Origin: Paraphysomonas bandaiensis
Lineage: Eukaryota; Chrysophyceae
Assembly: GCA_965644295.1 (NCBI GenBank)
Contig: CBFFRP010000533.1
Location: forward strand, 1-63,904
Direction: 5' to 3'
DNA length: 63,904 bases
Shown: piece after piece, positions 1 to 10,873 of the stretch
How positions within the stretch are numbered: the stretch's first letter is position 1
Layout of the letters: every line of letters begins with the position of its first letter
Program-made: the position numbers and the translations under genes
The notes under the pieces: generated by a model
Told to the model about the DNA's origin: nothing
The model's database searches: none
What the model saw: only the letters and a program-made list of their open reading frames with translations

Positions 1-16
1 GGGTTTCATGCCACAA

Positions 17-725
17 TACATACATACATACATACATACATACATACATACATACATACATACATACATACATACATACATACATACATACATACATACA
101 TACATACACACATACATACATACATACATACATACATACCTACCTACCTACCTACCTACCTACCTACCTACCTACCTACCTACCTACATACATACATACA
201 TACATACATACATACATACATACATACATACATACATACATACATACATACATACATACATACATACATACACACATACATACATACATACATACATACA
301 TACATACATACATACATACATACATACATACATACATACATACATACATACATACATACATACATACATACATACATACATACATACATACATACATACA
401 TACATACATACATACATACATACATACATACATACATACATACATACATACATACATACATACATACATACATACATACATACATACATACACACATACC
501 TACATACATACATACATACATACATACATACATACATACATACATACATACATACACACATACCTACATACATACATACATACATACATACATACATACA
601 TACATACATACCTACATACATACATACATACATACATACATACATACATACATACATACATACATACATACATACATACATACATACATACATACATACA
701 TACATACATACATACATACATACAT
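17..725. repeat. CATA tetranucleotide microsatellite
   Basis: About 710 bp of almost pure (CATA)n with a CTAC-variant block near 138-185 and scattered single-base interruptions. It stays open in several frames on both strands only because the 4-bp unit contains no stop. It is not a gene. The array may continue to the left of the window. Confidence 0.97.
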
Positions 726-727
726 AG

Positions 728-1026
728 CTATGTGCAGGTACAGGGAGGTATCATGGTGCAGGATATGGTATGTGGTGGTATACGATATGTACAGGTGTAG
801 TGGAGGGGGGTGTTCTTTCTTAAGGCGAGGTGTTCCCAGTGGACCGTCCAACGCCACTTGATCTAGTCCATCTTATGTTAACCCTTCTGCATCACTCTCA
901 TGTAGCTTGTATTGGTGGTCATGTCGTTCTCTGGTTTCATCTTCTGTGTGTGGTGTGTGTATGGATCAGTCCACTTGAGGTCTCTGCAGGTACATACATA
1001 CACATACATACACATGATCTCAATAC
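728..1026. other. Spacer upstream of the glycosidase gene
   Basis: No independent gene seen. A plus-strand open stretch from 830 encodes a hydrophobic segment (around 910-965) and meets a plausible donor at 990 (GCAG before GTACAT), with an acceptor TTAACAG ending near 1040. It could be a signal-peptide exon of the downstream glycosidase, but nothing else supports this. Confidence 0.3.
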
Positions 1027-2653
1027 ATGTACCTATTAACAGATTCTGATTCGTTATGGCAAATGAAGTTCACGAAGTTGACATCAGTCAATCCAATCCT
1101 AGTCCCCAATAGCTCGACATCCTTCACATGTCCTGTGATCGAGAGAGAGGTCAAGTGGGAGGAGAAGGATGTGTTTAATCCTGCTGCTGTTGTCAAAGAT
1201 AATAGAATATATTTGCTTTATAGGGCGGAGGATAAGGTGTAGGCATTGGAACTGTCTCGTTCTTATGTGGACTCATGTGTGTTGGATATTTAGCTAGGTA
1301 GTTTTGCTGGTACCTCTCGAATAGGCATAGCATGGAGCGAAGATGGTCTCAGTTTTAACCACCGCTTCACCTCACCGGTGCTGTACCCCTCGAAAGATTT
1401 GAATTATATGTTCGAGTGGGATGGTGGATGCGAGGACCCAAGGGTAGTTGAGTCACCTTATGGGGGTTATGTTATGACTTACACTTCATATGACGGTACG
1501 GCCCGACTCTGTGTAGCTACCAGTGACGATCTCTTTCACTGGTCGAAGCACGGACCGGCTTTTGGGAAGGCTTTTGGGGGCTCTTACTTGAATGCGTGGA
1601 CAAAATCTGGATCCATAGTATCTCATCCCATGCCAGACGGTCGTCTCGTGGCAGCCCGCCTTAACGGTAGTTTTTGGATGTATTGGGGGGAGAACGACCT
1701 TCACCTTGCGACATCCCAGGACCTTATCAATTGGACACCAGTGATGACGGAACACTCAGATGCCTTGTACAGAGGCCGTCCGGACCACAAGGATCATCCA
1801 ACTGCGGCTAAGAAGCCGCTCTCTGTTCTCTCCCCTCGACGGGGTAAGTTCGACTCGAGTTTAGTGGAGCCCGGTCCCCCTGCAATAGTGCGGCCAGACG
1901 GTATCTTCTTCATATATAATTCCAAGAACACCGCCTGTGAGAGCCAGCCAGGGCACAGGTGCAAAAATGGGGAAGCTGATAGTGACTTAGCACCTGGGAC
2001 CTACTCAGCGGGACAGGTTCTCTTTTCTTTAGACGATCCGTCAAAAATACTGATGAGGTATGTCATCTTTGTATCAGGATGTATGTGGATAAACACTATT
2101 GCGCATGTGATAATGCAGGTCACAAGAAACGTTTTTCAAGCCTTCGGAGGAGTTTGAGATCACTGGGCAAGTCGGGAATGTGTGCTTCCTGGAAGGCCTC
2201 GTTTTTTTTCGTGGCAAATGGATGTTGTACTACGGAACGGCTGATTCGAAGATTGCAGTCGCGGAGGCATCTTTATATGACTACAATGGAATGCCGAAGA
2301 TAGGTGACAAGTTAGGAAAAGCCAGCAATAGTACCCACAGAGGAATTGATGAAATATCCCGACAGCGTGAGCATGATGGAGTGACCTTTCATGATATAGA
2401 GCTGCGGTATAGGCAAGGCGATGACAAGGCACAAAGAAGTAGTTCCGTTAAGCAAGGGAGTAAAATAAATCTTTTACAGAATGGGCATGTAAGCCTGTTA
2501 GTGATAGTAGGTTGTATTTGTATAGTGGTGCTAATTTTCATAGCTTACAAGAAGGTCCCGTGGTTGTGGGCTACTTTTGAGAAATATATTCATTTGTTAT
2601 TCCCAGTAGAGCGTAGTGGTGATGATGGTGATAGTTACAAGTGGAAAGTGTGA
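1027..2653 (+). CDS. GH130-type glycoside hydrolase/phosphorylase, C-terminally membrane-anchored
   Basis: Three exons (1027-1238, 1302-2057, 2119-2653) joined across 63- and 61-nt GT-AG introns give 500 aa. The five-bladed-propeller family signature is clear: an NPAAVV stretch, IYLLYRAED, then EDPRV, YVMTYTSYDG and KHGPAF, and a late GLVFFRGKWMLYYGTAD blade. Family members (PH1107-related, GH130) cleave or phosphorolyse beta-mannosidic linkages; the exact substrate cannot be read here. After the catalytic domain a single hydrophobic helix lies at about residues 447-466, followed by a short charged tail, so the enzyme is probably a type I or tail-anchored membrane protein. The start is uncertain: Met at 1027 or 1063, or an upstream exon supplying a signal peptide. 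GH43/GH32 are alternatives but fit the motifs less well. Confidence 0.8.
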
Positions 2654-3198
2654 TATTCACCAAGCGAATCGTACCGTCATGCTGTGTTCACATTAGATAT
2701 AATTCATGGGCAACTGTTGCCCGGATTATACATAATTTTTGTCTTAATCTGGCGATAACATTGAAGTATAAATTTCTTTTATATTAACCATTCTAGCGTA
2801 CGTTCATGAAATACAATGTTGTGGTAATCACCATCGGACACATCAGTCACACCATTAGAAAACATATCGTGGTATACTCCTGAAAAAACTTAGCAATTAT
2901 TCTGCCATCCCTCGAAACTAAGTTCACCTCTGTGGCATAAACTGTAGCCTATAATCTTGAGTTCTTGATACTTAACGGACCTACCCCATTCTCATTAAAG
3001 AAAGCAACAGTAACAATATCTCGATATTTCGCACACGAAGCAAAGTAGAATATGCTTTAGTCTTTATTATACGTACAGCGTCATTAATGCAGGTTAAATA
3101 AGTGAAACTCTAATATAATACTACAGCAAATACTTGCGTAGAAAACACACTTATCAGCATGAACAACACAAGCAATATAAATAAAATTGAGGTTTTAT
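2654..3198. other. Convergent spacer
   Basis: AT-rich spacer between the 3' ends of the glycosidase and the UBA gene. No coding signal or repeat recognised. Confidence 0.5.
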
Positions 3199-3632
3199 CT
3201 AAGACGTCTTTCCACTAAGCAGAAGATTTAGAGCTTCATTGATATCATTCCCACATTGTTCTAGCGCCCATTCACTCTCTTTTGCAGTAAATCCCATTTC
3301 TGCAAACGTTGCAATCCGAGCATCAACAATTTCCGCCACAGATGTTTCCTTTCCTGTTCTGTAGTCATCATCTTCATGAGTGTTTGAAGCAGGGACGCTT
3401 CTAGGTGCAACCTCTGGCCCTATGAGTCCCTATTAAGGACTGATCATAACATATATAAAGAAACACACGCACCTGGAGCGGCTTGAGCAAGTAGATCAAA
3501 CTCATCAAACTGTAGACCGGATCGGAGCATCTCTTTCGCTTGATTGTAGTTTCCATTACATCGATTGAGGGCATGTGTGGCTGCTGATACATCGAAGCCA
3601 TCGTCTATAAGTTTACTTAATTCAGAATCCAT
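3199..3632 (-). CDS. Small tandem-UBA-domain protein
   Basis: Two exons (3632-3473 and 3419-3199; intron 3420-3472, 53 nt, acceptor CATAG) encode 126 aa. Residues about 3-38 form one UBA-like three-helix unit (LIDDGF followed by AL.RC.GN...A.EML) and residues about 85-122 a second (FAEMGF, AL.QCGNDINEALNLL). A charged linker separates them. Two UBA domains suggest ubiquitin or ubiquitin-like binding, as in shuttle factors, but no UBL or other partner domain is present. The splice junction was chosen because it restores the frame into the second UBA. The gene diverges from the CASC1 homologue across about 400 bp. Confidence 0.78.
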
Positions 3633-4033
3633 GACAACAAGTTAATACTAAGAGAGCTATGCGATGAGAGTATGTGCGATGAGAGTATGTGTGATGCGAT
3701 ATATGTTGCAATGCATACTGGTGTGGTCTAGCTGCTAGATGTGTGTGTATGATATGAAGAACCGCTTCAGGTGTACACTGGTACATGATGGTGCTGTATC
3801 TGTACATATGTACTGTACATGTGGACAGTAGCATAGTACAGAGTGGTGTATATACAGTAGTACTCTATATACATACTCGACATCATCAGCACCAGTTCAT
3901 GCATATAGCTTAGAGTGGTGCAGTGAAACTGCCAAAAAAAACACAGCAATCCACAACTTAACACACACATACACAACACACACATACATATACATATATA
4001 TATATATGCACACCATTCCATTAGATTCCAGTC
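3633..4033. promoter_or_regulatory. Shared divergent spacer, UBA and CASC1 genes
   Basis: About 400 bp between two opposed start codons. It holds short GATGAGAGTATGTG direct repeats (3663-3690) and CA/TA-rich runs near 3960-4010. It probably carries both promoters. No specific factor site was recognised. Confidence 0.4.
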
Positions 4034-6054
4034 ATGCCAAAGAAAAGCAAGGCCCAACTAGAAGAAGAGCGCCTTGAGCGTGAGGAACAAGAAAGGAAAG
4101 CAAAGCTTGCTGAAGAAAAACGTTTAGCAGAAGAGGCGGAACAGAAGAGACTTGAAGATATCCGCATAAGAGAAGAGAGGAAAGCATTCAGAGAGGCTGA
4201 GTTACAGAGATTGCATGAGGAACAGATTAAGTCGAAGGAAGATAGAGCAGATCGAAATGCGCGACTTGTTTATGAAGAGAGATTGGAGGTATGTGATTGC
4301 TGCTGATATGTGTATATATGTATGTATATATATGCTGCTTATATTCTATCAGGCTGAGCAACATGAATGGGAAGCATTTCGAAACCCCATGGATGATTAT
4401 GAATCCATGGGAGAGCGTGAAATGAATACTTTTCTTTCACTCACTGAAGAAAATGAAGCATGCGAATTGAAAGAAGTATTCGACTTAACACAGGTCTATC
4501 ATGTGTAGACACAGAAATTTTAATGACATGGTGTTATAGGTGATTCAGAATGTAGGGCAGTGTGTAGAGTATAAATGGAGTGACAGCCTGATGCATCAGA
4601 ACTTAGCCGGACAAATAAGTAGCGAGAAGAACGCTCTGCGATGCTTGTCACAGATCGTGCAAAAAGTGGACTGCGCTACCGCGCGGTTGCTTCGTTTTGC
4701 TGACTCTCAACTTAATGACCGCTCGGAATTGCACCTGGAGCAGTACTCTGAAAGTGTGTCTATAGGCTTGTGGGGTTCATTTGCTGATATTCGACCCATT
4801 CGAAAGAGTGTAATTTTTGAGAAGCAAGGCGTGCAGATTGACGTACCGAAACAGATTCTCCAGCACGACTCAGGTTTTGTTTTCCGTGTGATGCGGATTG
4901 CACTAGAACCCTTTACACTTAGCTCCTATCGCTCTTCCGGCTCTAGTACGACAGGAGAAAAGTATGTCGTTGGCGATCTGCTTACTATCGACATTCTTCG
5001 ACCTCCTCCACAGGCGTTTAATCTGCGGGCAAAGAAGTGGGTCATGCGAGACAAGTCTGCAGCCTCTCTGGCCGTGCAAAAGTGTGCGTATCCCTCGTCT
5101 GTCAACTGTAAGGTGCTTTTTCGCGTACCAGATGAAGTAGCGATGTCAGATGATATCACAGTGATGTGTTGGGATGATGAGAACAAGACCTGGGTAGATG
5201 ATGGAATCACAGACTTCCAATACAGTGAAAGCAATTGTATGGCCCAGTTTTACACTACTGTGGTTGGTACCTTCGCACTCGTTAAAGATCGAGCGGCCGA
5301 TTTTCCATATAAGAAGTGGTCTCTCTCTCCCCTTCGAAATATTCCAAATTCCTCAAATCCCAACTGTATTGAGGATAACTATGAACGGATCGCTCGATTT
5401 GCCGTTCAGACTCCTAAAAATGAGGTGGTGATTGATATAATAGGCACAAAAGTCAAACTTGTGAAGCCCAACGCAAAATACCTATCAGACCTGATAGGGG
5501 TAGAAATGGCTGCCGGCACTTTGCTTAGGAAGCTTCTTCGCCGTGGAATAAACCTGTTGCCTATCATTCCACCTGAGTCGCAGCTTAAGAAGGACTCTGT
5601 CCTTGAGGAAGCGGTGTTACAACATATTGCCAGATGTGCTTGTAGTCTGGATTTCGAGGGGTCCTCCGCTTGGAACGATTCAATCGGAAGATATCAAATT
5701 GGAGTTCATGCCAGAGAAAGTACAGTATATGCGGGTGGTTTAGATACATTTAACATGGACAGTATATTGGCGGAAATTGACGACGAGTCCATTTCACATA
5801 AGCACTCACCCGATGTAGGGCATATCGACTCTCCTGGAGTTAAGTTTTCTCTTGTCATGGGTAACGAGTACGGATCAAAGCAAAAGTATTCACATGATAT
5901 GCGACCTGATGAGGTTTCTCACATTGATCTGATGACGACTATGTTAAGTCGTGTCATGCCGGAAACAATCGACAGGTTAAACCGAGAAAATGTGAAATTT
6001 GAGAAAGCTGTGTTTAACTTTCTGAGACTTGTGAGACCATTTTCGTTTAGTTAG
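4034..6054 (+). CDS. CASC1/DNAI7-like axonemal dynein-associated protein
   Basis: Three exons (4034-4288, 4353-4493, 4540-6054) with 64- and 46-nt introns encode 636 aa, close to animal CASC1/DNAI7 (about 700 aa). The N-terminus is a highly charged coiled coil (residues about 5-90, EEERLEREEQERKAK type), then the Casc1 N-terminal signature (WEAFRNP, ..MNTFLSL.EE, ACELKEVF), and a long C-terminal domain beginning near SVSIGLWG and DIRPIRKSV. The family is needed for inner-arm dynein and ciliary motility. The exon 3 start is GTG (Val), not an initiator; it joins in phase 0 to exon 2. The gene supports a motile flagellum in this organism. Confidence 0.86.
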
Positions 6055-7188
6055 ACGACTAGCTATATTAGTCTTTATACTGCAAACAGTTGTTGTTTAT
6101 TCGTGAAAGATATACTGGCTGCCAATTTGTTGCGTTGTAACCTTCATAATATACTTTTGTAATTCTTACTCATATTGGTTTCTACTTGATGTTGCTAAAT
6201 GGAGTTTTGTCGTGACTGGCCAGTGGAAGACAGAGCTGCGCATCTATTAGTTGAAGCAAGCTGGAGTCAATTGTGATTTGATGTCCCATTTAAACTATTG
6301 CAATTTCAATTATTGACAATTGATACACAACCCTGGTGGAAGAGAATTCAAATGTATCTAAAGCTGCATTGCACAGTTAATGTAAAGACCCAATGTTTGC
6401 AGTATCAACACAGCCTCTGATGCTAGTCAATGCCGCGGTTGAGATAAACATATCAATGAATGTTATCACCTGCATACAGAAACAGACTTGTGACTTCCAG
6501 GTACAATAGCAATCTATAAGAGAACAGTGAAAACTTTATTCTTTTCCAAGACCCTTTACTTCCTAAGCATAGGCGAGTCTATTATCTACACACTTTCGGC
6601 CTTTCCTCTTTTCATTGTTTTCCAGTGAAGAATACCTAGGAATCTGATCGCAAACAGAATAGCACTTCTATCCAACGTATTGCTATTGAAATATGGTTCT
6701 AACTACGTTTCGACAAAAGTTATGACAGCCTCGTATAAAGGTTTTTGCGCTGGAATCAAGCTTATGTTACTCTTCATTGCATAAAACTATCAGGGGATGC
6801 TTCCAAGAGTCAATAGATGCAGCAGTGTGAGCTGAAATAAATTCAACCTGCTATCAAATGATACCTCCACAAACTCTTCACTTGCTGCTATTACATTAAC
6901 CACATGGAGCAGTGCATTCATAATCATGATTGACATTAACTGCGCCTATCACATGATAATATATACTGCTGTAGATATATATCTGTGTTGTGTTAGTTAG
7001 GCTATAGTGTTACAACTCCTCTGCTGGACATTCCTGCTCCTCCTCCTCTGTTACGTTCGACTCATTATTTCTTACTTACCGTCTTATGTTTGATGCTTTA
7101 ATGTATATGCATATGTATATGTATATATGGACTGGGACAACAGAAGGACAACAATACGATTTACAATCTTGAAAGACTGGAATCTACA
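6055..7188. other. Spacer
   Basis: AT-rich, no supported gene on either strand. Nothing recognisable apart from short CAATT-rich inverted motifs near 6265-6330. Confidence 0.5.
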
Positions 7189-7201
7189 GGGGGTGGTTGT
7201 G
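7189..7201 (+). repeat. Left terminal inverted repeat of Harbinger element
   Basis: GGGGGTGGTTGTG, the perfect inverse of 10273-10285. Confidence 0.8.
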
Positions 7202-7250
7202 CATGTCGATATTATCGATTTGTTCATCAATTTGGTCATCGTTTTTTTTT

Positions 7251-7842
7251 AACATGTCAGATTCTCAGGAAGCACTAGATGTTGTACCAACGAATGAACG
7301 TCCTCCCAAAATGCTCTGGACCTATCATTCCTGGATCACATTCCTAAATTGCTTATTGAGTTTGCCTCGTTACGAAAGACCGTGGAACTTCGTAGTTGAT
7401 ATAACCAGTAAACGACAATCTCTTGAAGAAAAATGGAGTCAAAGCTCCAAAACTCGAATGTTTACAACACCTGAAGGTTCCCGAACTTCAGAAGAAAATG
7501 GCGAAGGTTTGCGAGTTCATGGAGAAGTATAAATAAAGCATGGAATTCCACATTGAACTGAAAGAAGAATTTCACAATCGGATCATGAGGAATTCCTTTG
7601 ATTATTTTACAAAAGCATTGGCAACTTGGTGAGCGACGAATCAAAGGAACCATTCACTTTTTGATGACAGATGATGATAAACCCGATGAAAGGGGTTATA
7701 CTGCTTCATGTGAACCGAAGCCGACCTTCTTTGAGAGACTACAGCGCCTGGATGACTGAAGCTTTTGAAAATACTGATCTGAAGATGACAAAGAGTGAGT
7801 ACGAGACTCAAAGAAAGCGTATAATGGATGAATATTTCTAGT
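7251..7842 (+). pseudogene. Decayed second ORF of the Harbinger element
   Basis: Starts with an acidic N-terminus and PPKMLWT, reminiscent of the start of a Myb/SANT-like domain. Coding character then moves between frames: PKLLIEFASLRKTVELR in one, VPELQKKMAKVCEFMEKYK in another, followed by an in-frame stop at about 7531. The reading resumes as MEFHIELKEEFHNRIM. A possible intron from about 7632 to 7746 joins this to an AWMTEAFENTDLK..MDEYF end at 7842. At least one frameshift and one stop make it non-functional as written. In Harbingers the second ORF is a Myb-like protein that helps the transposase reach the nucleus and bind the ends; that assignment is inferred from position and the WT motif only. 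Confidence 0.5.
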
Positions 7843-8271
7843 TGTTATATCTGCTCAAGACTACTCTCAAATTTACGAGAATCTTCTCATGCGGAGGTAG
7901 TTGTAGCTTATACTGCTATTACTGTAGAAATTTAACTCTTATAGCAATTTTAATTAAATTAGTGTTTTTTTCTGTACTTACTTGATTTATATATAGCAAT
8001 GTTACTTTTAGTATCTTTTATCCGAACCTGGTAAAATCACTTTACCTCATTGTATCATCACATTGAGGACTAGTGTCAGTATATTGTTAATTAACCAAGA
8101 CATTATTATTAAATAGTTTTTCACATCAGCTAAGTAATTAATGACAGGCAGCTACACTCAAAGGATCCAAAGTTAATATCATGCAATAATAGAGCAAATG
8201 CGAAATGACATATTCTTCGCCAATATTACTATCAGCTACTCTACTATGCGATCAGGTGTGACAAAACTAAT

Positions 8272-9590
8272 TCACCTATTGATGTCATCATTCCATTCAA
8301 ACGATAAATACTCTTGCAATGTTGGTGGTGACAAATCAAACATCTGGGCTATATCGCTACCGTTAAGAGCAACATAGCAATTCGTTAGCAAAACTAAATT
8401 CAAATAATGTCTACCTACAGGGCAAAGTATTACTTTCGCGGCGTCATTGTAGTCAGCAAATTTCCATAAAACGATGATCATGCCACAGAAAATTTCTACT
8501 GCACACCGTACGCTGCGAAGGGGTCTATGCTCCTCTTGTAATGCTGCGGGAACGACATACCACCTGCTACTTCTCGGGGCAGCTCGAATGTGAGAATCAT
8601 CATTAAATAATCGGTCTCCATACGCCCAATACTGTATCGGCTGGCCCAACTGTGCATTGCAGAGGTCGCCATTAACGCCACAATCTCGAACGTACACATG
8701 ATCCGGATCTCGACCAGGTAGCGGCCCTGCAGTATAGCAGCATATACCTAAATTTTGTTGGAATTATATATGTAGTCAACATATCTATCACACATACCAG
8801 TAGGATCTACTAACGAGAGGTAGCCTACACAGTGGGTGCCTGAATAACCACAATATGAGCTCGCTTCGATATCAATATCCACTGGCTCCGCGATATCTCG
8901 TCTAGTGCCATCCATGAGAAGTGCCATGCAAACTGCATCGCGTGGGAGCGGTTGGTCGTTTCCAATTTTATTCATCACTAGGCGCCGAATGGCATTGTTG
9001 AATTCAGGAAATCTAGCAGATGCTCTACGCAGATCATTACGGACTAGATGCCCACGTTGCTCATGCAGGTAATAGGAAGCAAAGTTGAATGCACGACATA
9101 CCACGGACTCATCTCCCCAGCCATCAAGGGACATTTTGAAAAACGTACCGGCAGTAGCATAACGAAATAACAAGACCAAAAACGCCATTTCACGATGATA
9201 AAGGTTGCGTGAGCTTTCATCAATCACCACCCACTCCGGAAGATTATAAACACCAAGCCCCGTAAACAGTTTTCGTAGCTGACCCTTTCGAAATCTAAAG
9301 AGTCTGTAGCAATCATTATCGTCAAATGAATTGATTGTGTATAACTTCTGTGGAACCGCTTGCAATGGGAAGTGGTCAACCCACCGCAGGTTTTCCCTCT
9401 TCATGTAGCAGCAGAGGAATAGTACAGAGAACAAGAATTGGTCTCTTTCTGATTGTGAGGTAACTGACATGATCAAAAATAACGCGGCTGAATTGGTATA
9501 CCAACTTAATTGATGCATTTCACGTCTAGTAATCGACTCATGGCGACGACGCTTCGAAGTATATTTAGCTGGCCTCCGTTCCACTCTCAT
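8272..9590 (-). CDS. PIF/Harbinger-type DDE transposase
   Basis: Two exons (9590-8798, 8726-8272; intron 8727-8797 with GTATGT donor and CTGCAG acceptor) give 415 aa without stops. The DDE_Tnp_4/HARBI1-like core is visible: LLMDGTRRDI with Asp about 227, SLVDPTGPLPGRDPDH (the conserved GP.PGR.HD block), YGDRLF with Asp about 302, and RCAVEIFCG with Glu about 342, so the D-D-E triad is intact. A basic N-terminus (KRRRHES) and a helical region precede it. An intact frame inside an element with preserved ends suggests recent activity or domestication. Alternative: a host HARBI1-like gene; the flanking inverted repeats argue against this. Confidence 0.85.
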
Positions 9591-10272
9591 ATAGTAATTT
9601 CGATGATGTCTACATGTAGTGCATTAAATAAGGCCTAAAGAGTGAGATTATACATACAGAATACTTACATATAAGCTTTTGTCCTTGATTACGTGCAGAG
9701 CCACGACGTGATTTTCCAAAATTAGACTATTTGGCTGTTCACCCTTGACACAAGTGTGCAGTAGTTTCGGTGAAATCGGTGGGGGATAGATCAAGAAACT
9801 CCCAAAGAGTACAGAAATACCCACTAATGTCAAGATTTCTCATAACTAGTTACGGATAATGACTTCTTGACAGACACAAAATCGACATACTTTGAACTGA
9901 GATTTGAATCTATCAAATTCAATGATTTCGATGAATTCAGGTAGACCTCAGACAAGTATGACCCAATGAATAAAGCAGTGTCCAAATTAAAGAACGTCAT
10001 GTTCAGTTGCATATATGACACATCACTTCATCAAAATGAAGTGAAGAGCTTTATCATAAAAAAAAATCGTATCGGCATCCTTTGTGTATTTTTGTTCAAA
10101 TATGCCTCTAATATTGAGACAACAATTATGTGTGTTCCAGCAGTATTTATACTGCAGTTTTAAAGAGGATTTCTGCTTCATTTTATTACCGAAAACGAAG
10201 ATGCTGACTGCCGATACGATCATCAGTCCGATCATCAAAACATTTCATCGAACATTCCACTGAAAAAAAAAT
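9591..10272. other. Internal 5' region of the Harbinger element
   Basis: AT-rich sequence between the transposase start and the right terminal repeat. Short open stretches (60-70 codons) have no recognisable domain. It probably holds the transposase promoter. Confidence 0.4.
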
Positions 10273-10285
10273 CACAACCACCCCC
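10273..10285 (-). repeat. Right terminal inverted repeat of Harbinger element
   Basis: CACAACCACCCCC, the perfect inverse of 7189-7201. Confidence 0.8.
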
Positions 10286-10613
10286 AGAGTAGAGCGCTAC
10301 TCTCTCTATATACCAGATATTTTGATCCTCTCCACAGGAAAACTCCTGATTTTTACCATTGTTGGAATGAAAAAAGTCGATTTCTTATCATGGACCTTAA
10401 AAAACTCTCTGGACACTTCAACGGTACTCAATTTTACTACAATAAACTGAAAAAAAAATGAAAATATTAACCGTTTAAAGATTTTTCAAGTTAAAAAAGT
10501 ATGTCGATTCAAGATTCTTTTTCTATAATACACTAAAATGATGATGTTTTGAACGACATGAAATCCTTGTGACTGTAATCTACAGCTCACACTTATAGTC
10601 ATCAATACTTCAA

Positions 10614-10873
10614 ATGGTTAATCAAACAAGAAATAAAAATTCTACTTCTAAGGCTACATCAGAGCCTAAAGCGAAGAGAGCCCCATCTGCTTATAATATT
10701 TTCATGAAAGAAGAGTAAGTGTACAAGTCGTTTGATGTGCTTGTTGTTAACTCTTTGGATTTAGGATCGCTAAGGTCAAGAAAGCTAATCCAGGATTTGA
10801 TCACAGAGAAGCATTTAAAGCTGCTGCTGCTAACTGGAAAACAGCGAAGGAAAATCCTGCTAACATGAAGTAA
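10614..10873 (+). CDS. Small HMG-box/YABBY-like DNA-binding protein
   Basis: Two exons (10614-10714, 10765-10873; 50-nt intron starting GTAAGT and ending TTTAG) encode only 69 aa. A basic tail of about 18 residues is followed by KRAPSAYNIFMKEE, then AKVKKANPGFDHREAFKAAA and NWKTAKENP. This is the HMG-box-like helix pair shared with the C-terminal domain of plant YABBY factors (PSAYN.F.KEE...NP...HREAF..AA.NW). Such single-domain proteins are known from some algae, stramenopiles and large DNA viruses. No zinc finger as in land-plant YABBYs is present. It probably acts as a non-specific or weakly specific chromatin protein. Confidence 0.8.

Larger units (their letters stand above)
7189..10285. 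mobile_element. PIF/Harbinger DNA transposon
   Basis: Delimited by a perfect 13-bp terminal inverted repeat, GGGGGTGGTTGTG at 7189-7201 and its complement at 10273-10285. The G-rich start is typical of PIF/Harbinger elements. Inside are a DDE transposase on the minus strand and a degenerate ORF on the plus strand, matching the two-gene layout of autonomous Harbingers. The 3-bp target duplication is imperfect (ACA at 7186-7188, AGA at 10286-10288), so the insertion is not very young or the ends are slightly off. Confidence 0.8.

Noticed and set aside
8-857. Long open frames encoding YIHT or MYVC repeats on both strands
   Set aside because: Translations of the CATA microsatellite; a 4-bp unit without stops is open by construction.
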